Positions 31,926 through 40,239 of a stretch of DNA of 64,000 bases are shown here, one piece after another. The DNA lies in NCBI RefSeq assembly GCF_001592875.1, contig NZ_LSOF01000030.1:39727-103726 (forward strand), read 5' to 3'. Positions within the stretch are counted from its first letter, which is position 1, and every line of letters begins with the position of its first letter. The stretch is from Pseudomonas sp. BMS12 (GTDB lineage: Bacteria; Pseudomonadota; Gammaproteobacteria; Pseudomonadales; Pseudomonadaceae). The notes under the pieces were generated by a model that searched no databases, was not told the origin of the DNA, and saw only the letters and a list, made by a program, of their open reading frames with translations. The position numbers were made by a program, and so were the translations under genes.

Positions 31926-33362
31926 ATGAACCACACCGACAGCTGGCTGATCCGCAACGCCAGCGCCATTCTCACCGGCCTGCCGGGCGCCGCCGCGCGC
32001 CACGCCGGGCCGGATATCCGCGTGCGGGGCGGGCGCATCGTCGCCCTCGGCCACCTCGACCCCGAGCCCGGCGAGGCGCAGATCGACGCGCGCGACTGCG
32101 TGATCTACCCGGCCTGGATCAACACCCACCATCACCTGTTCCAGTCGCTGCTCAAGGGCGAGCCGCAGGGTCTCAACCAGAGCCTGACGCCCTGGCTGGC
32201 GGCCACGCCGTATCGCTTTCGTGGCGCCTTCGACGAGGCCAGCTTCCGCCTGGCGGCGCGCATCGGCCTGATCGAACTGGCCCGCTCGGGCTGCGCCACG
32301 GTGGCCGATCACCACTACCTGTACTACCCGGGCATGCCGTTCGACAGCGCCGCCATCCTGTTCGAGGAGGCCGAGGCGCTGGGCCTGCGCTTTGTCCTGT
32401 GTCGCGGTGGCGCCACCCAGACCCGCCAGCTCGAAGCAGACTTGCCCCAGGCGCTGCGCCCGGAACGGCTGGACGACTACCTGGCCGACGTCGAACGCCT
32501 GACCGCGCGCTACCACGACCCGGCGGCGGACGCCTGGCGCCGCGTGGTGGTGGCGCCGACCACCACCCTGCATTCGACCACCCCGGACGAGCTGCGCGAA
32601 ACCGCGCGCCTGGCCCGCACACTGGGCCTGCGCCTGCACAGCCATCTGTCCGAAACGGTGGACTACCTGGACGCGGCACGGGCCAAGTTCGGCATGACGC
32701 CCATCCAGTTCTGCGCCGAGTACGAATGGCTGGGCGCGGACGTGTGGTTCGCCCACCTGGTCAAACTGTTGCCGGAGGAAGTGCGCCTGCTCGGCGAAAC
32801 CGGCAGCGGCATCGCCCACTGCCCGCAGAGCAACGCGCGCCTGGGCAGCGGCATCGCCGACCTGGTGGCGCTGGAGGCGGCCGGGGTGCAGGTATCCATC
32901 GGCGTCGACGGCTCCGCCTCCAACGAGGCCTGCGACATGCTCAGCGAAACCCACGCTGCCTGGTTGTTGCAGCGCGCCCGCAAGGGCGAACAGGCCCGGC
33001 CGCGTTATGCCGGTGGCGAGTTCGAGGGCGGCGCCGATGCCGCCAGTATCGAGGATGTGCTGCGCTGGGGCACCGCTGGCGGCGCTGCCGTGCTCGGCCT
33101 CAGCGATCTCGGTACGCTGGCGCCGGGACAGGCGGCCGACCTCGCCATCTACCGCCTGGACCAGCCGCGCTACTTCGGCCTGCATGACCCGGCCATCGGC
33201 CCAATCGCCTGCGGCGGCGGCGCCAGCCTCAAGCGCCTGCTGGTGGGCGGGCGCAGCGTGGTCGAAGACGACCAGGTGCCGGGTGTCGATCTGGCCGAAC
33301 TGGCTCACCAGGCCCGGCAGGCCGTGCGTGGTCTGCAACAGCGTGCCGGTGTGCGCTCATGA
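31926..33362 (+). CDS. 8-Oxoguanine deaminase-type amidohydrolase (Pa0142-like)
   Basis: 478 residues. Amidohydrolase superfamily: NTHHHLFQSLLKG (metal H-X-H, about 65), LHSHLSET (about 240), SIGVDGSASNEA (metal Asp, about 325). The general look (PWLAATPYRFRGAFDEASF, GVDGSASNEACDMLSE) matches the branch in which P. aeruginosa Pa0142 converts 8-oxoguanine to urate; relatives deaminate isocytosine or hydroxy-s-triazines. Its stop overlaps the reductase start, so it is part of the Rieske operon. Confidence 0.85.
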   Translation: MNHTDSWLIRNASAILTGLPGAAARHAGPDIRVRGGRIVALGHLDPEPGEAQIDARDCVIYPAWINTHHHLFQSLLKGEPQGLNQSLTPWLAATPYRFRGAFDEASFRLAARIGLIELARSGCATVADHHYLYYPGMPFDSAAILFEEAEALGLRFVLCRGGATQTRQLEADLPQALRPERLDDYLADVERLTARYHDPAADAWRRVVVAPTTTLHSTTPDELRETARLARTLGLRLHSHLSETVDYLDAARAKFGMTPIQFCAEYEWLGADVWFAHLVKLLPEEVRLLGETGSGIAHCPQSNARLGSGIADLVALEAAGVQVSIGVDGSASNEACDMLSETHAAWLLQRARKGEQARPRYAGGEFEGGADAASIEDVLRWGTAGGAAVLGLSDLGTLAPGQAADLAIYRLDQPRYFGLHDPAIGPIACGGGASLKRLLVGGRSVVEDDQVPGVDLAELAHQARQAVRGLQQRAGVRS

Positions 33363-34309
33363 GTTGGCTGGAGATGAAGGTGCGCGGCCTGCGCGAGGAG
33401 GCTGCGGACATTCTCGCGGTCGAGTTGTGCAGGGCCGATGGTACGGCGCTGCCCTTCACCTGGGGGGCGGGTGCCCATGTCGACCTACAGCTGGGCAATG
33501 GCCTGGTGCGCCAGTACTCGCTGACCAACCTGGCCGAGGACGCAGCTCTGCACGTCGCGATCAAGCGCGAAGCGGACTCGCGTGGCGGCTCGCGCTGGCT
33601 GCACGAGCAGCTGCGCATCGGCTCGCGCGTGCAGGTCGGTGTGCCGCGCAACCTGTTCCCGCTGCAGGACGGCGACGACGAGGTGTGGCTGGTCGCGGCT
33701 GGCATCGGCATCACCCCTTTGCTGGCCATGTACCGCCACTGCCTACGTCGGGGCCGGCCGGTGTGCCTGCTGTATTTTGCCCGCAGCGAGGCGCACCTGG
33801 CCTTCGCCGCGACCTTTGCCGGCGATGCGCGGGCCAGCCTGATCTGCGGCCTGCCGGCGGACGAAGTTAGCGGCCGCCTGCGCGCCGAACTGCCGACCTG
33901 GCGCCCGGGCTTGCAGCTCTACACCTGCGGCCCGGCGGTGTTCATGGAACAGGTGATGGCCCAGGCCGCCGCCGCCGGCTGGCCCGATGAGGCGCGCCAT
34001 CAGGAGCACTTCCAGGCACCGGCCAACCCGGCCGAGGTCCAGGGTGGTTTTGAACTGGTGCTGGCGCGCAGCGGTCAGCGCGTCACGGTCCAGGCCGGCG
34101 AAAGCCTGGTGGCCGCCGCGGCGCGGGTCGGCGTCGGCATTCCCACCTCCTGCGGCATGGGCATGTGTGGCTGCTGCGTGACCCGCGTGCTGTCTGGCAC
34201 TCCCGAACACCGGGATCAATACCTTTCTGACGCCGAGCAGGCTTCTGGGGAATGGTTGATGCCGTGCGTTTCAGGCTGCCAAGGCGCGCGGCTGGAGCTG
34301 GACTGCTGA
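33359..34309 (+). CDS. Oxygenase reductase, FMN/FAD-NAD-2Fe-2S (HpxE-like, phthalate dioxygenase reductase family)
   Basis: 316 residues. Flavin-binding RQYSLTN (about 51-57), NAD-binding GIGITPLLAMY (about 117) and YTCGPAVFM, and a C-terminal plant-type 2Fe-2S domain (SCGMGMCGCC near 263 with a further Cys in MPCVSGC). It transfers electrons from NADH to the Rieske oxygenase encoded at 29187. Last gene of the operon, followed by a terminator. Confidence 0.9.
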   Translation: MSWLEMKVRGLREEAADILAVELCRADGTALPFTWGAGAHVDLQLGNGLVRQYSLTNLAEDAALHVAIKREADSRGGSRWLHEQLRIGSRVQVGVPRNLFPLQDGDDEVWLVAAGIGITPLLAMYRHCLRRGRPVCLLYFARSEAHLAFAATFAGDARASLICGLPADEVSGRLRAELPTWRPGLQLYTCGPAVFMEQVMAQAAAAGWPDEARHQEHFQAPANPAEVQGGFELVLARSGQRVTVQAGESLVAAAARVGVGIPTSCGMGMCGCCVTRVLSGTPEHRDQYLSDAEQASGEWLMPCVSGCQGARLELDC

Positions 34310-34331
34310 CACCTCACGTAATGCTCCTTTG

Positions 34332-34360
34332 CCCTGCGCCCGAAAGGTCGCGGGGTTTTT
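34332..34360 (+). terminator. Terminator of the Rieske/deaminase operon
   Basis: CCCTGCG pairs with CGCGGGG (one G-T pair) and is followed by TTTTT. Confidence 0.75.
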
Positions 34361-34635
34361 CTGCCGGCGAAGCAAGGGGCACTCAGGTTTTACTGGCAAG
34401 TGTTTGGATTCGTCAGGGCACACCTAAAAGCTGGGCTGGCTGAAGCGTCCCAAGGCTGCTTGTGAGTAACGGCAGGAGTCGGCCAGAAGCCGTCGTCCAG
34501 AGTTTCAGCGGAAAAGGCCAGTGCCATCACAAGCCGCTATAGCGGGCATGAGTCAGTGATATTGGCGCTTGCGCCAGCCAGCCCCTAGAGTCGGGCGCGG
34601 TACTTATTCCTAACAAGATCCATACGAGCCTTTCC
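34361..34635. other. Intergenic region before the alkylsulfatase gene
   Basis: No gene, repeat or clear promoter was seen in this stretch between the operon terminator and the SdsA-type gene. Confidence 0.5.
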
Positions 34636-36597
34636 ATGCCTAGCTTTCGCCTTAGCGCCCTTGCCCTGGCGCTTGTTCTTTCGCCAGTTCATGCCGAACA
34701 GGCATCCCCTGCCAAGCCCGCCACCGAGATTACCCGCGAGCGCAACCAGGCCTGGTTGCAGCGTCTGCCGTTCGCCGACCGCGCCGACTTCGATGCTGCC
34801 AGTCGCGGGCTTATCGAGCCCTTCACCGGCGTGGTCGAGAACGCCGACGGCAAGCCGGTGTGGAACCGCATGGCCTACAACTTCCTCGACGGCAATGCTC
34901 CGGCCAGCGTCAATCCCAGCCTGTGGCGTATCGCCCAGCTGAACAACATCGCCGGTCTGTTCGAGGTGCGCGAGCGGGTCTACCAGATCCGCGGCATGGA
35001 TCTGTCGAACATGACCCTCATCGAGGGCGACAGCGGCCTGATCATCATCGACCCGCTGATCAGCACCGAAACCGCCCGCGCCGGCCTCGAGCTGTACTAC
35101 AAGCACCGCCCGCGCAAGCCGGTAGTCGCGGTGATCTACAGCCACTCTCACGTCGATCACTTCGGTGGTGTGCGCGGGGTGATCGACGAGGCCGACGTCA
35201 AGGCTGGCAAGGTCAAGGTGATCGCACCTGAAGGCTTTTACGAACATGCGGTCAGCGAGAACGTGCTGGCCGGTCCGGCGATGATGCGCCGCGCCCAGTA
35301 CATGTACGGCGCTCTGCTGCCGCGCGGAGAGCGCGGCCAGGTCGATTCCGGTCTCGGCAAGGGCACGCCGAGCAACGCCACGGTGACCCTGATTGCCCCT
35401 ACCGATCTGATCGCCGAGCCGCTGGAGACTCATGTGGTCGACGGCGTTGAGATCGAGTTCCAGCTCACCCCCGGCACCGAGGCGCCGGCGGAAATGAACA
35501 TGTACTTCCCGCAGTTCAAGACCCTGTGCATGGCCGAGAACGCCACCCACACCCAGCACAACGTGCTGACCCTGCGTGGCGCGCTGGTACGCGACTCGAA
35601 GATCTGGGCGCACTATCTGGATGACGCTCTGATGCGTTACGGCGACAAGGCCGAGGTGCTGTTTGCCCAGCACCACTGGCCGACCTGGGGCGGCGGCAAG
35701 ATCCGCGAATACCTGGCCGACCAGCGCGACATGTACGCCTTCCTCGACAGCCAGACGCTACGCCTGATCAACCAGGGCCTGACTCCGACCGAGATCGCCG
35801 CCAAGCTGCAATCCCTGCCACCGCGCCTGGCCAGCAAGTGGTACAGCCGCGACTACTACGGTTCGCTCAGTCACAACGTGCGCGCCGTGTACCAGCGCTA
35901 CATGGGCTTCTACGACGGTAACCCGGCCAACCTCGACCCGCTGCCGCCGGAGGATGCAGGGCGCCGCTATGTGGCCGCCATGGGTGGTGCCGATGCGGTG
36001 TTGCAGACGGCCCGCCAGGCCTTCGCCGACGGCGACTACCGCTGGGCGGCGCAGCTGCTCAACCACTTGGTATTCGCCGAGCCGGACAACGCGGCGGCGC
36101 GCCAGTTGCAGGCCGATACCCTTGAGCAGCTCGGTTACCAGAGCGAGAACGCCACCTGGCGCAATGTCTACCTCAGCGGCGCTCACGAGCTGCGCGAGGG
36201 CGTGGCCAAGTCCCGCGCGCGCTATGGCGCGCCGGACCTGGTGCGGGCGCTGACCCCGAGCATGTTCTTCGATTACCTGGCGGTGCGCATCGACGCAATG
36301 AAGGCAGCCGACGAGGATCTGTTGATCAACTGGCGCTTCACCGACCTCGACGAGGACTACGCATTGACTCTGCGCAATGGTGTGCTGACCCAGCGCAAGG
36401 GTTCGCGCCACGCCAAGGCGGACGTTGACCTGAGCATGACCAAGGCGCTGCTCGACCGCATCGCGCTGAAGGAAACCGGCTTTCTCAAGGAAGCCACCAT
36501 CGGCGGCATCGAGTTCGAGAGTGGTCGCTTCAAGCTGCTCAAGCTGCTCGGCGGCCTCGAAGAAGCGAACCCGCAGTTCAACCTGGTAACGCCCTGA
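34636..36597 (+). CDS. SdsA-type linear alkylsulfatase (metallo-beta-lactamase fold)
   Basis: 653 residues with a signal peptide (MPSFRLSALALALVLSPVHA). The Zn-binding SHSHVDHFGG (about residue 170) and MAENATHTQHNVL belong to the class III alkylsulfatases. A helical dimerisation domain and a C-terminal SCP2-like domain (YLAVRIDAMKAADEDLLINW) complete the usual three-part structure, and the length matches SdsA1 (about 658). It hydrolyses primary alkyl sulfates such as SDS to the alcohol and sulfate, probably in the periplasm or outside. Confidence 0.92.
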   Translation: MPSFRLSALALALVLSPVHAEQASPAKPATEITRERNQAWLQRLPFADRADFDAASRGLIEPFTGVVENADGKPVWNRMAYNFLDGNAPASVNPSLWRIAQLNNIAGLFEVRERVYQIRGMDLSNMTLIEGDSGLIIIDPLISTETARAGLELYYKHRPRKPVVAVIYSHSHVDHFGGVRGVIDEADVKAGKVKVIAPEGFYEHAVSENVLAGPAMMRRAQYMYGALLPRGERGQVDSGLGKGTPSNATVTLIAPTDLIAEPLETHVVDGVEIEFQLTPGTEAPAEMNMYFPQFKTLCMAENATHTQHNVLTLRGALVRDSKIWAHYLDDALMRYGDKAEVLFAQHHWPTWGGGKIREYLADQRDMYAFLDSQTLRLINQGLTPTEIAAKLQSLPPRLASKWYSRDYYGSLSHNVRAVYQRYMGFYDGNPANLDPLPPEDAGRRYVAAMGGADAVLQTARQAFADGDYRWAAQLLNHLVFAEPDNAAARQLQADTLEQLGYQSENATWRNVYLSGAHELREGVAKSRARYGAPDLVRALTPSMFFDYLAVRIDAMKAADEDLLINWRFTDLDEDYALTLRNGVLTQRKGSRHAKADVDLSMTKALLDRIALKETGFLKEATIGGIEFESGRFKLLKLLGGLEEANPQFNLVTP

Positions 36598-36607
36598 GTA
36601 CGGCTGG

Positions 36608-36647
36608 AACAAGGCCCCGCACGATTCGGCTCGTGCGGGGCCTTGTT
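36608..36647. terminator. Bidirectional rho-independent terminator
   Basis: AACAAGGCCCCGCACGA (36608-36624) and TCGTGCGGGGCCTTGTT (36631-36647) form perfect 17-base arms with A- and T-rich ends, between convergent genes. Confidence 0.92.
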
Positions 36648-38041
36648 TATTGGGCGAGCCGGATGGCGGGTGGCAACCAGCGCCGGTCGAGCACTTCCGC
36701 TTGTGGCCAGTACAGGCGCAGAAACAGATTGAAGCGGCCTTCCGGGGCCGGCAGCCAGTTGCTGTGTCGGGTGGCATCGGCCGGTTGCTCATGCTGGATA
36801 TAAAGATCCAGCGAGCCATCGGCGTTGTAGTGCAAGTCGTCGCGGTCGCCGAGGGCGTAGCGATCCAGTGGGTTGGCCGAGAGCAATTGGCGCTCGTCGT
36901 ACAGGGTCAGCGACCAGAAGGCTCGTGCTGGCGGCAGCTGGTCGCTGGCGAAGTGCAGCACGTAACGCTGCTGGCCGCTCAGCGGTTGGCCCTCGTTGTC
37001 CGTGTGCAAGTTGGGGTAGATGGCGTCCTCCGGCGCGTTGGCGCCCAAGCCGAGCTTGGCCACCAGTGCACGCTGCTGGTAGCGGGTGCCGTACTCCCCC
37101 AGCCCGTAGCCGATACGCCAGCCGTTGTAGGTCTTGCGTTCGCCCATCAGGCGCTGGCTGTCGTCGAGCAGGGCGACGACCTTGCGATAACCGAGCGCGC
37201 TGCCCAGCCGCTGCAATGGCGACTGCCGCGGCTGACAGTCGTCGGTGAGCAGGCCGGTGGCACGGATGCGGGCAAGCATAGGCGCGTCGGCGGGGCGCGG
37301 CGGATTGTCGTGCAGCAGCTGGCAGAAGGTATGGAAGAAGGTGGCACGATCCCAGCCTGCCAGCTGGCGATCCGGGCCCTTGTCGCGCTCTAGTGGTGGC
37401 AGCTCGACCATCGCTGCCGGTGCCTCGGCGCTGGTCTGTCCTTGCCAGGTTCTCAGCGGCATCAGTCGGAAACGCTGCTGCAGCGCGTGGACCTCGGCGT
37501 AATCCTCTGGTCCAGCGCTCTTGATGCGTCCAATCATCCAGGCCATCTGCGTGGGGACGAGGATCGTCTGCATGCCGGCCGGCACCTTGCCCTGCCAGGT
37601 CGGGCCAACCACTAGGAAATCTCTGGCGCCGGTGCCGATGGTGCGGGTGCCGGGGCTGCTCACCACGTTGGTCCAGGCATCCATGATCGGCATCATGTAA
37701 TAGTGCCCGCGGGTGTCGGGGATGCTCATCACCACCGGCCCCTGGCGCAGATCGAAGTGGACGATGCTGTAGAGGGTGTCGACGTTGGGCGAAACCACGC
37801 TGTTGAAGCTGGCGTCGGGGAAGCGTTTGCTGTGACGGAAGCCATTGATGGCGGTGGTGCCGAGCAGCTTCTGGTGCTGCTTGGTCAGCTCCATGAGTAC
37901 CAGCGGGTAGCCGAACAGATAGGCCTGGGCGGTTTCCCTTGCCTGTTGCAGAACACTGTGGGTGGCGATGCCGGCGGCGAGCAGCGCCCCACTGCCGAGC
38001 GCAATCCCCCAGCGGGCCTTCCTAGTCAGCCTCATGGGCAA
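36647..38041 (-). CDS. DUF1254/DUF1214 domain protein
   Basis: 464 residues. An N-terminal membrane or signal helix (WGIALGSGALLAAGIATHSV) is followed by the DUF1254 part (AYLFGYPLVLMELTKQ, SPNVDTLYSIVHFDLRQGP) and the DUF1214 part (FWSLTLYDERQLLSANPLDRY). Function of the family is not established. The TAA stop lies inside the shared terminator. Confidence 0.85.
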   Translation of the reverse strand: MPMRLTRKARWGIALGSGALLAAGIATHSVLQQARETAQAYLFGYPLVLMELTKQHQKLLGTTAINGFRHSKRFPDASFNSVVSPNVDTLYSIVHFDLRQGPVVMSIPDTRGHYYMMPIMDAWTNVVSSPGTRTIGTGARDFLVVGPTWQGKVPAGMQTILVPTQMAWMIGRIKSAGPEDYAEVHALQQRFRLMPLRTWQGQTSAEAPAAMVELPPLERDKGPDRQLAGWDRATFFHTFCQLLHDNPPRPADAPMLARIRATGLLTDDCQPRQSPLQRLGSALGYRKVVALLDDSQRLMGERKTYNGWRIGYGLGEYGTRYQQRALVAKLGLGANAPEDAIYPNLHTDNEGQPLSGQQRYVLHFASDQLPPARAFWSLTLYDERQLLSANPLDRYALGDRDDLHYNADGSLDLYIQHEQPADATRHSNWLPAPEGRFNLFLRLYWPQAEVLDRRWLPPAIRLAQ

Positions 38042-38106
38042 GCCTCCGTGCAGGCGCGGCAGTCGAGGGAGTCATCATTGTTTTTGTTCTCCTTTGTGGT
38101 GATGGA

Positions 38107-38421
38107 TCAAGGTGGGGCAACCCTGAGCAGGGCGCCGTGGATTGCCAGCAGCGCCATGACCAGCAGCGCCAGGCTGGTGCCGAGTACCGGGAGCAGTTGG
38201 GCGCGACCGCGCTCATCGCGCAGCATCGCCAGGCTGTGCCGGTAGCGGCGCCGCTGACCGAGCCAGAGCAATGCGGCACTGCCCAGGGCGAGCAGCGTCA
38301 CTGCCAGCTCCTGGTCGCGTAGCGCCAGGCAGGTGATGACCAACAGCGAGAGTTGCGTGCGACGCCAGGCCAGCTCGGTGCGCTCGGCCTGCAGGCCGGG
38401 GTCGTGCGGCTGGTCAGCCAT
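38107..38421 (-). CDS. DUF202 small membrane protein
   Basis: 104 residues. GLQAERTELAWRRTQLSLLV followed by two or three membrane helices is the DUF202 signature. Its first bases overlap the end of the next DUF202 gene by eight bases. Confidence 0.85.
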   Translation of the reverse strand: MADQPHDPGLQAERTELAWRRTQLSLLVITCLALRDQELAVTLLALGSAALLWLGQRRRYRHSLAMLRDERGRAQLLPVLGTSLALLVMALLAIHGALLRVAPP

Positions 38422-38797
38422 GCCAGCGTGGCCAGAACAGACCGACCAGGATCAGTGCCGCCAGGCAACAGCCGACGGCCAGCAGCGGCACCAGCACCGG
38501 CAGGGGCAAGGCGCGGCGATGGCGCAGTGCACGTTCCACCGCGAGCCAACGCAGGCAGGCGCCCGTACTGACCAGGATGCTCAGTGCCAGCAGGCTAAGG
38601 GTGATGATCAGCCGTAGCTGTGGCCCGAAGGCATTGCCGGCGAAGGTCTCGACGGCAATGCCACCGCCGAGCAGGGCCAGTGCAGTGCGAATCCAGGCCA
38701 GGAAAGTGCGTTCGTTGGCCAGGGTAAAGCGAGGGTCAGGTTCGTCGCCGCCGAGCAGGCGTTGGCTGAGCGGTGGGCGATGTGTGGGAGCGTGCAT
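38414..38797 (-). CDS. YidH-like DUF202 membrane protein
   Basis: 127 residues from MHAPTHRPPLSQ (ATG 38797); an open frame upstream is not needed. FTLANERTFLAWIRTALALLGGGIAVE is the typical DUF202 core, and three membrane helices follow. It forms a pair with the overlapping DUF202 gene. Confidence 0.85.
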   Translation of the reverse strand: MHAPTHRPPLSQRLLGGDEPDPRFTLANERTFLAWIRTALALLGGGIAVETFAGNAFGPQLRLIITLSLLALSILVSTGACLRWLAVERALRHRRALPLPVLVPLLAVGCCLAALILVGLFWPRWHG

Positions 38798-38859
38798 GGC
38801 GGACCGCCAGATAAAAGGCGCCGCCGGGTTCGGGGGCCCGACGACGCGAAAGACCGAAA

Positions 38860-40227
38860 TCAGCGCAGGCCTTTGCTGCGCAGGGCGCCTGGCGAGTAGT
38901 CGGAGACACTGGCCTGGTAGCCGAAGTCGAACGGCTTGCGCTGTTCGTTGGTCAGCCCCGAGGCGATGTAGCGGCCGTTGTTGAGGTCGTAGGTCACTTC
39001 CATCGCATTGACCGCCGCCTTGCCGGCGGGGTGGTAGAAGCTGTGTGCCTCGCCGATGCGCCACAGCTCACCGCGACTGTCGTAGTGGTCGGCCTCGACA
39101 ATCGCCCAGGTGTCCTCGTCGATGAAGTAGTGGCGCTTGCTGTAGATGTGGCGCATGCCGGGTTTCAGTGTGGCAACCACTTCCCAGACGCGATGCAGCT
39201 CGTAGCGGGTCGCGTCCGGCTTGACGTGGCCGGGCTGGATCAGCTCCTCGTAGCTCAGTTCCGGCGAGGCCAGACGGTAGCTGTTGTAGGGCACGTAGAG
39301 TGTCTTCTTGCCCACCAGCTCCCAGTCGTAGCGGTCTGGCGCGCCGTTGAACATGTCGCGGCTGTCGGCAGTGCGCAGGCCGGCGGTGGTCGGGCCAGCA
39401 GTGTCGTAGGCGATGCTCGGCGCACGCCGTACGCGGCGCTGGCCGGCGCTGTAGATCCAGGATAGACGCGGCTCGGCGACCTGGTCGACGGTTTCGTGCA
39501 CCAGCACCACTTCACCGACCATGCGCGACGGCGCGGTGATCTTGTGGCTGTAGTAGTAGAGGATGTTGCGCGCATCGTCTGGCTCCAGCCCCTTCACCGC
39601 ATCGCGACGGGTGAAGTACTGCTGAGTGGTCATGATGCTGTAGCTGCCATCCTTCTGCGGCGCCGCGCTGTCGTTGGTCAGGCTGGAGCTGGCGTTGCGG
39701 TTGCGCGTGAGGTGGTTCCACAGCACCTCCAGGCCGTTCTGCGGAATCGGAAAGGCGACCACACCGGCGAAACCTTCCAGGCCGTTGCCGTCGTTGATCA
39801 ATCGTGCAGCGGTGGCGTTGTGCGCCGCCGACTCGGCCACGGCATCCGTCACGGCGACCGAGCGATGGCTCGGGTACACAGGCAGGCGCAGGCTGCCGGG
39901 GAAGCGCTGCAGCAGGGCGATCTGCCCGGGGCTGAGGTGCTCGCGGTACTGCTCGAAATTGCTCGCGTCAATGCTGAACAGCGGCTGCTCGTCCTTGAAG
40001 GGGTCGAGCGGCGTGCCGTTGGCGGCGAACTGTACCTGGGTCTTCAGGCCGCCGTCCCAGGCGGGGATCGTGCCGTCGCTGCTGGCGCCGCGTTCGGCCC
40101 CAATCGGGGTCAGGCTGTTCTGCAGTTTCGCCGCTTCGTCCGCGCTGACCGCCGCCAGGGCATTGCCGGCCAGCAGGAGGGCGCAGAACAGTGCGCCGCC
40201 ACGCACCAGGCTGTGGTTCTGTTTCAT
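38860..40227 (-). CDS. DUF1329 outer-membrane lipoprotein-sorting-like protein
   Basis: 455 residues with a signal peptide (ending AGNALA). AVSADEAAKLQNSLTPIGAE, SDGTIPAWDGGL, YYYSHKITAPSRM and RHYFIDEDTWAIV are typical of DUF1329 (LolA/LolB-like fold). It directly follows the DUF1302 gene (12-base gap); the two families occur together in hydrophobic-compound catabolism clusters. Exact role unknown; handling of lipophilic substrates at the outer membrane is inferred. Confidence 0.88.
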   Translation of the reverse strand: MKQNHSLVRGGALFCALLLAGNALAAVSADEAAKLQNSLTPIGAERGASSDGTIPAWDGGLKTQVQFAANGTPLDPFKDEQPLFSIDASNFEQYREHLSPGQIALLQRFPGSLRLPVYPSHRSVAVTDAVAESAAHNATAARLINDGNGLEGFAGVVAFPIPQNGLEVLWNHLTRNRNASSSLTNDSAAPQKDGSYSIMTTQQYFTRRDAVKGLEPDDARNILYYYSHKITAPSRMVGEVVLVHETVDQVAEPRLSWIYSAGQRRVRRAPSIAYDTAGPTTAGLRTADSRDMFNGAPDRYDWELVGKKTLYVPYNSYRLASPELSYEELIQPGHVKPDATRYELHRVWEVVATLKPGMRHIYSKRHYFIDEDTWAIVEADHYDSRGELWRIGEAHSFYHPAGKAAVNAMEVTYDLNNGRYIASGLTNEQRKPFDFGYQASVSDYSPGALRSKGLR

Positions 40228-40239
40228 GGGTAACTCCGC

